From: Rudaeicoccus suwonensis
GTDB lineage: Bacteria; Actinomycetota; Actinomycetes; Actinomycetales; Dermatophilaceae
Assembly (NCBI RefSeq): GCF_007829035.1
Contig: NZ_VIVQ01000001.1
Coordinates: forward strand, 558,001-622,000
Direction: 5' to 3'
Length of the DNA stretch: 64,000 nt
Under the pieces are notes generated by a model. That model did no database searches, was not told the origin of the DNA, and saw only the letters and a program-made list of their open reading frames with translations. Below are positions 1-9,381 of this stretch, piece by piece (position 1 is the stretch's first letter; the number at the start of each line of letters is the position of its first letter). Both the position numbers and the translations under genes were made by a program.

Positions 1-144
1 AGTTGTCGGTTGGCCGCGGCGCTTTGCTGCGGTGAGTTGGAGCCAGTGATGGTGGATCTGTTGGACCGAGGTAAATGGTTCAGTTAGGTCAGATTCTGTG
101 ACTGATCCGTGTTCGTCGATGTAGAGGGCGGTGTAGAAGGCTCT
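1..144 (-). pseudogene. Unidentified reading-frame fragment cut by IS3
   Basis: The minus strand is open for 48 codons from position 144 to the left edge of the window and begins with residues such as RAFYTALYIDEHG. The upstream (5') part is missing because the left end of the IS3 element lies at 146. The downstream part is outside the window. I do not recognise the family, and the stretch is short enough that an open frame by chance is possible. Confidence 0.3.
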
Positions 145-210
145 GTGGGTCTGCCCAGACTTTGGTTGACACCTGACCTGTGAGGATTTCCTCGCTGGAA
201 GGATGTCACT

Positions 211-498
211 ATGCCCAAGCCCTACCCCAAGGAGTTCCGCGACGATGTCGTGGCTGTCGCTGGCAAGGGTGATGCTCCGTTGAAGCAGATCGCGAAGGAC
301 TTCGGGATCTCCGAAGGCTGCTTGTCGAACTGGATGAAGAAGGCCGACATCCAGGACGGCAACCGTCCTGGTCTGACCGAGATCGACCGGTCCGAGTTGC
401 GTGAGGCGAACAAGCGGATCCGGCTCCTGGAGCAGGAGAACGAGGTCCTACGCCGTGCAGCGGCCTATCTATCGCAGGCGAACCTGCCGGGAAAATAG
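211..498 (+). CDS. IS3-family transposase OrfA
   Basis: This 95-residue protein is the DNA-binding half of an IS3 transposase. The first 45 residues form a helix-turn-helix (around QIAKDFGISEGCLSNWMKK) that recognises the terminal repeats. Residues 55-90 form a leucine-zipper-like coil (LREANKRIRLLEQENEVLRRA) used for oligomerisation. The start ATG follows a GGAAGGATG ribosome site. The stop codon immediately follows a slippery heptamer, so part of the translation should continue in the -1 frame to give the OrfAB transposase. OrfA alone normally acts as a regulator of transposition. Confidence 0.9.
   Translation: MPKPYPKEFRDDVVAVAGKGDAPLKQIAKDFGISEGCLSNWMKKADIQDGNRPGLTEIDRSELREANKRIRLLEQENEVLRRAAAYLSQANLPGK
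489..495 (+). other. Programmed -1 frameshift heptamer (G GGA AAA)
   Basis: The last codons of orfA read CCG GGA AAA TAG. The heptamer G GGA AAA fits the X XXY YYZ rule for -1 slippage, and the orfA stop codon follows at once, which should stall the ribosome there. After a -1 shift, reading continues as KIVFPLVREMAATG, which joins directly to orfB with no stop. The spacing and motif are the usual way IS3 elements make the OrfAB fusion. Confidence 0.8.
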
Positions 499-518
499 TC
501 TTCCCGCTCGTCCGTGAG

Positions 519-1412
519 ATGGCCGCGACCGGTGCCCCCGACTCAAGGGTCAGGGTGCCGGTCGCGGTGGCGTGCAGGGTGCTCGACCTCTCCACCCAGG
601 GGTACTACAAGTGGCTCAAAGACCCAGTGTCTCAGCGTGATTGGGACGACGCGCACGTCATCGACGTGATCCACCAGATCCATCAGGACGATCCCACCCT
701 GGGCTACCGGTTCATCGCCGACGAGCTCGCCGACGCCGGTATCGCGGCATCCGAGAACCGTGTGTGGCGATTGTGCTCGACCGCAGGCGTGTTCGCCTCC
801 CACCACCGCCGGCGGGGCGCATCGGGCAAGCCCGGCCCCGCTGTGCACGATGACCTGCTCGCGACCGTCGGCGATCACGGCCGGGTCCGTCACGACTTCG
901 TCGGTGCCGCACACAGGCCGAACCAGATCTGGCTGACCGACGTCTGCGAGCACCCCACCCGCGAGGGCAAGCTCTACTTATGCGCGGTCAAGGACTGCTA
1001 CTCCAACAAGATCGTCGGGTACTCCATCGACTCGCGCATGAAGTCGGGCCTCGCGGCCGCAGCGTTGCGCAACGCGATCGCGCTGCGCTCGCCCGAGAAC
1101 ACGATCGTGCACTCGGACAGGGGCAGCCAGTTCAGGTCGAAGAAGGTGCTCCGGCTGCTGAAAAACAACGGCCTACGCGGCTCGATGGGCCGTGTCGGGT
1201 CCAGCAGCGACAATGCCGCGATGGAGTCGTTCTTCTCGCTGCTGCAGAAGAACGTCCTGAACACCCGCCGCTGGGACACGCGGGAGGAACTACGCCTCGC
1301 GATCGTGGCCTGGATCGAAACAAAGTACAACCGCCGGCGTCGTCAGCGAGCCCTGGGCAAGCTCACCCCAGTCGAGTTTGAAATGATCTACGCGGCCGCA
1401 GACGCGGCCTGA
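519..1412 (+). CDS. IS3-family transposase OrfB (DDE integrase core)
   Basis: This is the catalytic half of the IS3 transposase, 297 residues from the first in-frame ATG, but it is expected to be made mainly as an OrfAB fusion through the slippage site at 489-495. An HTH_21-like segment comes first (YKWLKDP...GYRFIADELADAG). The rve integrase core follows with the three acidic residues of the DDE triad visible in WLTDVCEHPTREGKLYLCAVKD, VHSDRGSQFRS and SSSDNAAMESFFSLLQ. No internal stop is seen, so the element could be active. It ends at the TGA just before the right inverted repeat. Confidence 0.9.
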   Translation: MAATGAPDSRVRVPVAVACRVLDLSTQGYYKWLKDPVSQRDWDDAHVIDVIHQIHQDDPTLGYRFIADELADAGIAASENRVWRLCSTAGVFASHHRRRGASGKPGPAVHDDLLATVGDHGRVRHDFVGAAHRPNQIWLTDVCEHPTREGKLYLCAVKDCYSNKIVGYSIDSRMKSGLAAAALRNAIALRSPENTIVHSDRGSQFRSKKVLRLLKNNGLRGSMGRVGSSSDNAAMESFFSLLQKNVLNTRRWDTREELRLAIVAWIETKYNRRRRQRALGKLTPVEFEMIYAAADAA

Positions 1413-1507
1413 GAACCATCCACCCCGAGTATCAACCAAACCTGGGGCAGTCCCCACGGTCGGGTGGTTGATGCGTGGTGAATGCCTGGTCGGTGCGGTG
1501 AGGAAAG

Positions 1508-1975
1508 ACCAAGCGGACCACGGTCGCTGACCCAGCCCATGAACGTCGTGATGACCTGGTGCGCTGCCGGTTCGAACCGGTCGCGCCGGACAAGCTGTGG
1601 GCCGCGGACTTCACCGATGTCAGTTCGTGGTCGGGGTGGGTGTACGTCGCGTTCGTGGTGGACGCGTATGCCCGCTGCGATTCTGGGTTGGAGTGTGTCG
1701 TCGTCGATGACCACGGACTTCGTGCTGCACGCGTTCGAACAGGTGGTGTGGTGTCGAAACCGTTACGGGACAGCGGATTTCACTGATTTGGTCCATCACA
1801 ACGACCGAGGGTCCCAGTACACCTCTCTTCGCTTCGGTGAAGCACTGGCCGATGCTGGTATCGCGGGATCTGTTGGTACCACAGGTGATTCGTATGACAA
1901 CGCATTGGCCGAGACGATCGACGGGTTATACGGCAACCGAGCTGATCAGACCACGCGAACCGTGGAAAGGCGTCG
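1508..1975 (+). pseudogene. Decayed IS3-family transposase (OrfB remnant)
   Basis: Pieces of an IS3-type integrase core can be read in three frames in succession. Frame 2 gives VAPDKLWAADFTDVSSWSG and FVVDAYAR. After a shift near 1676, frame 3 gives LGWSVSSSMTTDFVLHAFEQ, HHNDRGSQYTS and TTGDSYDNALAETI. After another shift near 1915, frame 1 gives TELIRPREPWKGV. The DDE residues can be traced, but the gene has at least two frameshifts and lacks both ends. It is a different IS3 subgroup from the intact element to its left, and its 3' end abuts the ATPase remnant near 1980. Confidence 0.8.
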
Positions 1976-1984
1976 GGTGCGCGC

Positions 1985-2368
1985 CGGGTGCCGGCGTCCG
2001 GACAGAACCGATCGATGACGACCTCCTTGTCATCTTCCTCGGATACACGGACCTCAAGCTCGATGGTGAGTCGGGTTGGCTCGTCCCCCTCGAAGTGAAC
2101 CTCGTGAGGAAAGGATCCTGCCTCCTAAAGAGACACGTGACCGAGGTCGACCGTAACCCGTAGCGGTTGAGCTGGGTCGCGTAGTTCTGCCGGTGTCAGG
2201 GCTGAGTAGAGCTGCTGAAACGTCGCACCGAGGAGCAGGTTGAGCAGCCGCAATAGGAAGGACTTACCGACGTCGTTGGCCCCGACGATGGACATGATGG
2301 TCGCGGACCTCGACCGTCATGTCCTCCAAGACGGCATGGTTGGCAATCTCAAATCGTGACAGGCGCAT
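1985..2368 (-). pseudogene. Truncated AAA/OLD-like ATPase gene remnant
   Basis: Read leftward from an ATG at 2368, the sequence gives MRLSRFEIANHAVLEDMTVE, a start typical of AAA_15/OLD-family ATPases. One extra base near 2290 breaks the frame, after which VGANDVGKSFLLRLLNLLLG (a Walker A loop) and a beta-strand-rich segment follow. A stop appears at about 2127, then EVHFEGDEPTRLTIELEV in another frame. The homology ends near 1985 against the IS3 remnant. Such proteins include OLD nucleases and phage-defence ATPases. The gene cannot be functional. Confidence 0.65.
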
Positions 2369-3472
2369 AGCCCTCCCCGGCCAGGCACGCGGTCCGAACC
2401 GTGTGTCCAAGGTCCACGCTGACGTGTTCAGTGAACGGGTGATCATAGGACCGCGGCATCGACCGAGGCGCTGCGCGGCTTGCATGACGGTTCGCGAACA
2501 AAGCCGACGAAGCCTGATTTGGGACTGTCCGGCGAACGGTGTAACTGGCCTGACACGCCGACCGTGGTTGGCGGGGAAGGTTTGTGATGACCGAAACACT
2601 GGCGGCTGTGCCGCTTGAAGATGATGCTGTCCCTGTTCGTGCCGATGAGGCTGCGCCGATACCTGCCGCGGCGGATGAGTCTGCGGCGGTGGTGATGCCC
2701 TCGGAGCGGGCGATGATCGCGCAGCTCGTGCGCGCCGCGCGTGCTCGTGGTGATGATCTGACCGGTCCGGACGGGTTACTGAAGCTCTTGACCAAGACGG
2801 TGTTGGAAACTGCCTTGGATGAGGAGATGAACCAGCACTTGGGCTATGACAAGCACGCCGTGGCGGGCCGTGACGGCGGCAACTCCCGCAACGGGACCCG
2901 TACCAAGACCGTGCTGACCGACAACGTCGGCCCGGTCACGATCCAGGTGCCCCGCGACCGCGACGCCTCTTTCGACCCAGTCATCGTCCGCAAGCGGCAA
3001 CGCCGACTGGGTGATGTCGACACGATCGTGTTGTCGTTATACGCCAAGGGTTTGACCACTGGTGAGATCAGCGCGCACTTCGCCGAGGTGTACGGCGCGA
3101 GCCTGTCCAAGGACCGGATCAGCGTGATCACCGACCGTGTCATCGGTGAGATGACCGACTGGTGTGCTCGACCGTTGCTGCCGGTGTACGCGGCGATCTT
3201 CATTGACGCGATCTACGTCAAGGTCCGCGATGGACAGGTCGGTAACCGCCCGTTCTACGCCGCGATCGGTGTTGATCTGCAGGGCCGGCGTGACGTCCTG
3301 GGGTTGTGGGCCGGTACTGCCGGGCACGGTGAGTCCGCGAAGTTCTGGATGAGTGTGCTTGCTGAAATGAAGAACCGCGGTGTCACGGACGTGTTCTTCA
3401 TCGTGTGTGACGGCCTCAAAGGATTGCCCGACAGCGCGAACACGGTCTTCCCACTCGCCACGGTTCAGACCT

Positions 3473-3724
3473 CATCTATGCACCATGGGTGTGGCGGGAT
3501 AGTCCCGCTGGTTGTCTGCGCCGTCGCGGGTAGGACCGATTCAAACGAGTTGCCCTCGAGGTCCACACGCAGACCCGTCCGCCCGTGGCGGGGCAGGCTC
3601 GACATGATTGGCCAGCGGGAGCAGCGCCTACCCGTTCCGGGTTGAGCGCCGAGATGAGGTTCCGAACAGTCGAGCCCGCCGCGCATACGGCATCAGGCGA
3701 CCCGAAGTTCCCGGAAGGAGCAGC
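3473..3724 (+). ncRNA. Candidate bridge RNA region of the IS110 left end
   Basis: IS110 elements of this layout are known to make a bridge RNA from the non-coding left end, upstream of the transposase, with one loop pairing to the target and one to the donor. This 252-bp segment has no gene of its own and contains short hairpins such as CGGGATAGTCCCG near 3496 and ACCCGTTCCGGGT near 3630. I could not convincingly align a guide loop to the target around 3472 by eye. The call rests on position and family knowledge. Confidence 0.35.
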
Positions 3725-4951
3725 ATGGTCACCACCGAAGCAGAACATCCGCACGCGATGTTCGCCGGCATCGATTGGGGCGGCACCCACCACCAGATCT
3801 GCGTCGTCGACCACACGGGCACGATCCAGGTCCAACGAAGAATCGAACACACGGTAACCGGGTTCACCGAAATCGACCGGCTTCTGGACGCTTTCGCATC
3901 TCGAGGAGTCCTACGGGTATCCATCGAACGGGCCGAGGGAATCCTGGTCGAGCACCTCCTTGACCGTGGTGAGAGCGTGTTTTGCATCTCGCCGAAGATC
4001 TCCGCTCGGGCCCGGGAACGATACCGGGTTGCCAACACCAAATCCGACGCCTTCGACGCGTTCGTCCTGGCCGACACCCTGCGCCATGAACACGTGCACT
4101 GGCGGCCCCTGAGCCGGCCATCCGCGCTGACCGCTCAGATCGCAGCGTTGTCCCGGGACCGAGAACGAGTCATCGTGATGCAACGCGCCGTGGAGTCACG
4201 GCTCCGCGCCGCGTTGGAGGCCTACCACCCCGCGCCGTTGCACCTGTTCTCTTCCCTGGACCGCGACATCACCCTGGCGTTCATCCGCGACTACCCCACC
4301 CCCGCGGCAGCCGCCCGGGTCACCGAAGACCGGATGCGACGATTCTGCGCCCGACACGGCTACACCGGCCGCGTCGAGCCAGCAGCCCTGTGCGACCGGT
4401 TACGTCCGCACCTACTCACCGCAACTGACGGCACGATCACGGGAAAGCACACGGCAGCCTTGATGCTGGTCGATCAACTCGAACTGCTCAACACCAACAT
4501 CCGCACGTACAACGCGATGTTGACCCCGCTGGTCAGCGCACACCCTGACGGGCCAGTCTTCACCAGCTTCCCCGGCATCGCCACCGTGATCGCCGCGACC
4601 ATGATCGGGGAAATGGGCGACGACAGAGCCCGATTCCCCACCGCCGCAACCCTGCTGGCCGAAGCAGGCCTGGCCCCGGTCACCCGCGCATCCGGACGCA
4701 CCCGCCAAGTCCGCTTCCGGTACGCCGCGAACAAACGACTACGGCATAGCATCGACTGGTGGATGACCGTCGCCGCCCGCGAAGACCCCTGGTCAGGCGA
4801 CGTCTATGAACACGCCCGCAACGCAGGCCAGGGCCGCTACCGCGCCTACCGCGGCCTGGGCGCACGCTGGACCCGGATCCTGTGGCGCGCTTGGACCGAC
4901 CACGAACCGTTCGACCCCACCCGCGTCCACCACCAAGCACCCGCGGCATAA
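3725..4951 (+). CDS. IS110-family DEDD transposase
   Basis: This 408-residue protein starts at the ATG after GGAAGGAGCAGC; an earlier in-frame start at 3608 lacks a ribosome site. The N-terminal RuvC-like DEDD domain is visible in MFAGIDWGGTHHQICVVD, SIERAEGILVEHLL and VANTKSDAFDAFVLADTLR. The C-terminal transposase_20 domain follows a helical linker and contains FTSFPGIATVIAATMIGEMG and AEAGLAPVTRASGRTR, where the serine is the expected nucleophile. The reading frame is intact. It sits alone in its element and probably acts as an RNA-guided recombinase with the left-end RNA. Confidence 0.93.
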   Translation: MVTTEAEHPHAMFAGIDWGGTHHQICVVDHTGTIQVQRRIEHTVTGFTEIDRLLDAFASRGVLRVSIERAEGILVEHLLDRGESVFCISPKISARARERYRVANTKSDAFDAFVLADTLRHEHVHWRPLSRPSALTAQIAALSRDRERVIVMQRAVESRLRAALEAYHPAPLHLFSSLDRDITLAFIRDYPTPAAAARVTEDRMRRFCARHGYTGRVEPAALCDRLRPHLLTATDGTITGKHTAALMLVDQLELLNTNIRTYNAMLTPLVSAHPDGPVFTSFPGIATVIAATMIGEMGDDRARFPTAATLLAEAGLAPVTRASGRTRQVRFRYAANKRLRHSIDWWMTVAAREDPWSGDVYEHARNAGQGRYRAYRGLGARWTRILWRAWTDHEPFDPTRVHHQAPAA

Positions 4952-5583
4952 CCCCACCAGCACCACCAACCGGCAAGACAACCCCAGCCTCGCCGGCGCC
5001 CCCACCTGCCCACTACCCACCACCGCCACACCCACCCAGGTTGACAGCGGGAGTCTGCATCATCCATCTGATCCGTGGCTCGTTTCGGTACGCCTCCAAG
5101 AAGTACTGGGAGAAAATGGCCAAAGACCTACGACCGATCTACACCGCACCCTCACGGGATGCGGCGTGGGCGGCGTTCGAGCAGTTCGAAGAGACCTGGG
5201 CAGCCCAATATCCGGCGATCTCGACGCTGTGGCGCGACGCGTGGGAGCGGTTCGTGCCGTTCCTGGACTACGACGTCGAGATCCGCCGGGTCTTGTGCTC
5301 CACCAACGGGATTGAGTCATTGAATGCTCGTTACCGGCGTGCGGTCACCACGAAGGGCCACTTCCCGACCGAACAGGCCGCGCTCAAAACCTTGTACCTG
5401 GTGACCAGGTCGCTGGACCCCAAGGGCACTGGCCAGGCACGCTGGACCATGCGGTGGAAACCAGCCCTCAACGCGTTCGCGATCACCTTCGCCGACCGCA
5501 TGCCAGCAGCGGAGAACCTCTAAAATGAACAACGCCAGTTACACCGTTAACCGGACACTCCCACGTCGCAAGCCCGATCCGGG

Positions 5584-8500
5584 ATGCAACCGCTGGTGGC
5601 GACGATGGTCCGGCCCGCCTCGACGATGGTGCTGCGGAACCTGGCCACTGGCGGGGAAGACGAAGTGCTGGACACCTACGGGTACGACGCCGAGGGTCGT
5701 CAGATCAGCGACTCTGAGACCGGGTCCGGTCTGGCGCCGGCGTGCACGACCACCACGTATGCGGACAACACGACCAGCTGGATCCGCGATGACGTTGCCG
5801 AAGTGATCCACTCCGCGCAGGCGTGCCCCGCAGCCGGGACCGCTCCGACCGGGATCTCGTCCGATATCCGCTCCTACTACGACGGGTCCACCACCCTCGG
5901 TGCCGTCCCCGGTGCGGGAGATGAGACCGAGACGGATACCGCGATCAGTAGCACCCATTTCGCGAAAGTCACCACTGCCTACGACTCGTTGGGTAGGCAG
6001 ACCTCGACTACCCAGTACACCTCCTCCACCGACACGACCGGGCGTACCTCGAGCACGGCGTACACCCCGTCCGCGAGTGGACCCGTCACCCAAGTCGTGC
6101 AGAAGGACCCTTTGGGTCACACCAGTACGGAAGTTATTGATCCGGGCCGGTATCAGGTGACGTCCGAAACGGATGTGGCCGGGCATGTTACGACCGCAAC
6201 CTATGACCCGCTGGGCCGGTTGACCGGCGTGTGGAAGCCCGGGCAAACCCAAGGCTCCACCCCTGCGACGACCAGTTACGCCTACCAAGTGTCCCAGAGC
6301 AACCCGTCGACAGTAACAGCCACGACCCTCGTCGATCCCGGCACCGGCAGCACGTCCACCACCACGAATGTCACCTTGTACGACTCTTACGGCGAGGTGA
6401 TCCAAACCCAGGACAGCGCTGTCGGTTCTGGGGCGATCGTGAACGACACCGCCTACGACGACGCCGGACGGGTCTCCGGAAACGACAACCACTTCTACAT
6501 CACCGAAGCACCGTCCACCACACTTCAGGTGCCCACGACCGATGGGGACGCGTTCATCGCGAACCGCACCGTCACCTCTTACGACGGTGCAGGTCGCCCG
6601 ACCACGGTGCAGTTGTATGACGGGAACACCCTGACCTCGACGACGACCACGGTATATGGCGGGAACGCCACCACGGTGATCCCGCCCACCGGTGGTGTCG
6701 AAATGACCACGATCACCAACCCGCGCGGGGAAACCACCGAAACCGACCGGTGGTCCAGCCCACCCACGTTCTCCGGGAACACGTATTCGGGTGGGACCGC
6801 GGTGCGTGACACGTACACGTTCAACGCCGCGGGTGAGCAAACCCAGATGGTCACCGCTGCGGGCACACCGCAGGCGGCGACGTTTACGACCAGTTACGAC
6901 ATGGCCGGACGTCAGACCTCTAGTGCCGACCCGGACAGTGGCACGACAACCACGTCCTATGACGACGCCGGGGACCCCGTCAGCATCACCGACGCACAAG
7001 GATCAACTGTCGCGCAGACCTTCGACGCCGATGGGCGCCTCACTGGGCAATACCAGGGCACCACCTCCGGCACCCAGCTGACCGGTCTGGTGTATGACAC
7101 GCTGCAGACCGGGCAGCAAACCTCCGCCACCCGCTACGTCGGCGGTAAGGCGTACACGACCGCCGCGACCGGGTACGACAGTGCGGGCCGCCCCACCGGG
7201 ACATCTGTGTCGTTGTCGGTGCCGGGTTTCGCGTCCACGTACACCTCCCCGGAGACGTGGACCAGTACCGGTCTGTTGAAGACCGCGACCATCCCCGCAG
7301 CGGGATCCGAAGCAGCCGAGACCATCACCTACGGCTACGACAGCAACGGTGAGCCTGTCACCGAAACGGGTGCAAGCCCTTACGTGGCAGCGACCGCTTT
7401 GGACTCTGACGGCAAACCTCTCAGCGTCACCATGGATCAAGGCGCTGACATCACCTACCTGGGGTACACCTACAACCCGCAAACCCTGCAAGTGGTGGGG
7501 CAGAAATTCGACGCCGGAAACACCGTCCTGGACGACACCACCAACTCCTACGACCTCGCAGGAAACTTGACGTCCTCCACCGACACCCAAGGCGTGTCCG
7601 GAGCGGCCTCGACCACGACCTGTTACAACTACGACCACCTGGACGAGCTCACCCAGGCGTGGACGTCGACGGACAACTGCTCCGCGGACCCCTCCACCGC
7701 AGGCAACGCGACCGTGGGTGGGGCGGCACCGTTCTGGGAGTCTTGGACCTATGACGCGGGCGGATCGCGCACCACCCAAACCGCGCACCAACTCCCCGCG
7801 ACCGCGACTCCGGTGTCCGGAACTAACCCGCTGACCCCGACCACGGGTGACAACGTGACCACCTCGGCGGTCGGGTCGACCGGTCACGCCCACGATCTGA
7901 CCGGGACTACCACCACCGGCCCGAACGCAGGTTCCACTAGTCAGACCGTGAACGCGGACGGGCAGGTCACCGCGCGCACCACTGCAGGCGGGAGCCAGAC
8001 TCTGACTTGGGACCCTCTGGGATTCCTGGCGTCGGTGACGACTCCTGCAGGCACGACCAGCTACGTCAATGACGCCAGCGGTAGCCCGCTATTGGAAACT
8101 GACCCGTCCGGTGCGACGACGTTGTACTTGGGTTCTGAGGATGTGACCGTCACCGGTGGTGCCGTCAGTAACGTCACCCGGTACTACGACATCGCTGGTC
8201 GGCAGATCGCCTACCGGGTCGGCACCGTGGGCCCCACCTACGTCGACGCCAACACTCAGGGCACCACGACCACCACATACACCCCCAGTGGGTCCGGTGG
8301 GACGCCGGCCGCGAATACGACTCGCCAGTACTTGGACCCGTACGGCAATAACCTTGCTGCGACATCGGCATCAGCCCTGGTCGCACCCACCCTGGCGACG
8401 AATCGGTCCTTCCTTGGTGCTGCCAGTAACGGTGACACCGGCCTGATCAGCACTGGCCTGCGCAAATATGACCCCACCACCGGCACCTTTATGTCTGTGG

Positions 8501-9381
8501 ACCCCGTCCGAGACCCCTCAGCTGTGGATGAGCTCAACGGGTACGCCTACGGCGGTGGGAACCCCGTCACCAACAGTGACCCGACCGGTGCCCGGTACCC
8601 CTCCTCGGCAGAGAACGGGCCTCACTCCTACGGGTGCGGCAATTCCTGCTGGTCAGAAAGCGCCACCGCACGCTACGACTACTGGTACGACCACACCTAC
8701 CTGCCCGAACTCCGCTGGGAATACTGGCAATCCCAAGCAGCGCTGCGTCGACAAGAAGCAGAAGCCGCCTACGATAGGCGCATCGCCGCCGAAGAATCCT
8801 GGTACAAGGAAATGCACGCCGGGTGGCGCGCACCCACCCCAGCACCCCACAAGAGTTCTGGAGGCGGCTTCTGGGGATTCGTCACCCACCACGCCGGCGC
8901 CATCCTCATGACCGGCGCCGTCGTCGGACTCACCGTCGTTAATGTCGTCCAAGGAGGAGCCGACCCCCTCACCGACGGACTCGAAGCAGAAGCCGTCGCC
9001 GACGACGCCTCCCTCATCGCTAGTGAAGACGCTGACGGGGAAGCTGCCACAGAAACCGCGGTGCCCGAGACGACGACATTGTTCCGCGCAGTTGGCCAGA
9101 GGGAAGCCGACGACATTGCAGCTTCAGGTGGCTATCGAAATGCGCCCGGATTGGAGGGCAAGTACTTCTTCCGAACGAGCCAACAGGCCGAACAATATGG
9201 ACAGATGATGAATAAGGCGCCTGGCTTTGGTGCACCAAACTACCTAACGTCGGGTTCAGTTCCCACGAGCGCTCTCAGTTCGGCGGAGGGGATGGAAGCC
9301 GGGTCGGAGGGACCTGGGCTCTTCTTCAGAGGCGACCTCAACCAATTCTTCAACGTCATGAACCACGGGCTGATCCCATGA
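5584..9381 (+). CDS. RHS/YD-repeat polymorphic toxin, 5'-truncated by IS256
   Basis: The surviving part is 1,265 residues from the first ATG after the IS256 end. The frame is open back to 5563, so the true start and any signal or delivery domain are lost. Residues 20-960 are YD repeats (YDSLGRQTS, YDPLGRLTG, YDMAGRQTS, YDDAGDPVS) that build the RHS shell. The RHS core ends with RKYDPTTGTFMSVDPVRD and YAYGGGNPVTNSDPTG near residue 1000. The variable tip of about 265 residues has a charged helical stretch, a hydrophobic segment (about 1098-1122) and a C-terminal domain from 1164 (LFRAVGQREADDIAASGGYR...GLEGKYFFRT) that resembles ADP-ribosyltransferase-fold toxins; this last call is tentative. 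An immunity candidate overlaps its stop codon. Confidence 0.85.
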   Translation: MQPLVATMVRPASTMVLRNLATGGEDEVLDTYGYDAEGRQISDSETGSGLAPACTTTTYADNTTSWIRDDVAEVIHSAQACPAAGTAPTGISSDIRSYYDGSTTLGAVPGAGDETETDTAISSTHFAKVTTAYDSLGRQTSTTQYTSSTDTTGRTSSTAYTPSASGPVTQVVQKDPLGHTSTEVIDPGRYQVTSETDVAGHVTTATYDPLGRLTGVWKPGQTQGSTPATTSYAYQVSQSNPSTVTATTLVDPGTGSTSTTTNVTLYDSYGEVIQTQDSAVGSGAIVNDTAYDDAGRVSGNDNHFYITEAPSTTLQVPTTDGDAFIANRTVTSYDGAGRPTTVQLYDGNTLTSTTTTVYGGNATTVIPPTGGVEMTTITNPRGETTETDRWSSPPTFSGNTYSGGTAVRDTYTFNAAGEQTQMVTAAGTPQAATFTTSYDMAGRQTSSADPDSGTTTTSYDDAGDPVSITDAQGSTVAQTFDADGRLTGQYQGTTSGTQLTGLVYDTLQTGQQTSATRYVGGKAYTTAATGYDSAGRPTGTSVSLSVPGFASTYTSPETWTSTGLLKTATIPAAGSEAAETITYGYDSNGEPVTETGASPYVAATALDSDGKPLSVTMDQGADITYLGYTYNPQTLQVVGQKFDAGNTVLDDTTNSYDLAGNLTSSTDTQGVSGAASTTTCYNYDHLDELTQAWTSTDNCSADPSTAGNATVGGAAPFWESWTYDAGGSRTTQTAHQLPATATPVSGTNPLTPTTGDNVTTSAVGSTGHAHDLTGTTTTGPNAGSTSQTVNADGQVTARTTAGGSQTLTWDPLGFLASVTTPAGTTSYVNDASGSPLLETDPSGATTLYLGSEDVTVTGGAVSNVTRYYDIAGRQIAYRVGTVGPTYVDANTQGTTTTTYTPSGSGGTPAANTTRQYLDPYGNNLAATSASALVAPTLATNRSFLGAASNGDTGLISTGLRKYDPTTGTFMSVDPVRDPSAVDELNGYAYGGGNPVTNSDPTGARYPSSAENGPHSYGCGNSCWSESATARYDYWYDHTYLPELRWEYWQSQAALRRQEAEAAYDRRIAAEESWYKEMHAGWRAPTPAPHKSSGGGFWGFVTHHAGAILMTGAVVGLTVVNVVQGGADPLTDGLEAEAVADDASLIASEDADGEAATETAVPETTTLFRAVGQREADDIAASGGYRNAPGLEGKYFFRTSQQAEQYGQMMNKAPGFGAPNYLTSGSVPTSALSSAEGMEAGSEGPGLFFRGDLNQFFNVMNHGLIP

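Larger units (their letters stand above)
146..1456 (+). mobile_element. IS3-family insertion sequence, apparently complete
   Basis: The element begins TGGGTCTGCCCAGACTTTGG and its right end, read on the other strand, begins TGGGGACTGCCCCAGGTTTG. These imperfect inverted repeats end in the TG...CA typical of IS3 elements. Between them lie orfA and orfB in the usual overlapping arrangement with a -1 frameshift site. The bases just outside the two ends (ctg on the left, cgg on the right) do not show a target duplication, so the ends may come from different insertions or the flanks may have been rearranged. Confidence 0.85.
3473..5056 (+). mobile_element. IS110-family element inserted in the IS256 transposase
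   Basis: The borders are fixed by the target reading frame: the interrupted codons ACC and TGC sit at 3469-3471 and 5056-5058, with the T at either 3472 or 5056 shared. The element is about 1,584 bp. It has no terminal inverted repeats and no visible duplication beyond that shared base, as expected for IS110. It holds one DEDD transposase gene preceded by about 250 bp of non-coding left end and followed by about 105 bp of C-rich right end. Confidence 0.85.
2587..5523 (+). pseudogene. IS256-family (MutA-type) transposase split by IS110
   Basis: The N-terminal 295 codons (2587-3472) and the C-terminal 155 codons (5057-5523) join exactly in frame (886+467=1353 bases, 450 residues plus stop) if the IS110 element is removed. 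The junction then restores ATVQTCIIHLIRGSFRYAS. Visible IS256 hallmarks are the N-terminal LLKLLTKTVLETALDEEM segment, FIDAIYVKVRDG and GVDLQGRRDVLGLW with catalytic aspartates, and the C-terminal glutamate region CSTNGIESLNARYRRAV. Apart from the insertion no damage is seen, so precise excision of the IS110 would regenerate a full gene. Confidence 0.9.
2521..5562 (+). mobile_element. IS256-family element carrying a nested IS110 element
   Basis: The left end GGGACTGTCCGG and the right end (other strand) GGGAGTGTCCGG continue into a shared AACGGTGTAACTGGC, giving inverted repeats of about 27 bp with three mismatches. The element encodes a MutA-type transposase that is split by an IS110 element at 3473-5056. 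Without that insertion it would be about 1.46 kb, normal for IS256. I see no 8-9 bp target duplication: the flanks are cctgattt on the left and acgtcgca on the right. The right flank lies inside the RHS reading frame, so the insertion or a later rearrangement removed the 5' part of that gene. Confidence 0.85.

Noticed and set aside
2511-5573. Target-site duplication of the IS256 element
   Set aside because: The flanks contain AAGCCTGATT and AAGCCCGATC, which look alike, but they lie at different distances from the ends and so are not a duplication.
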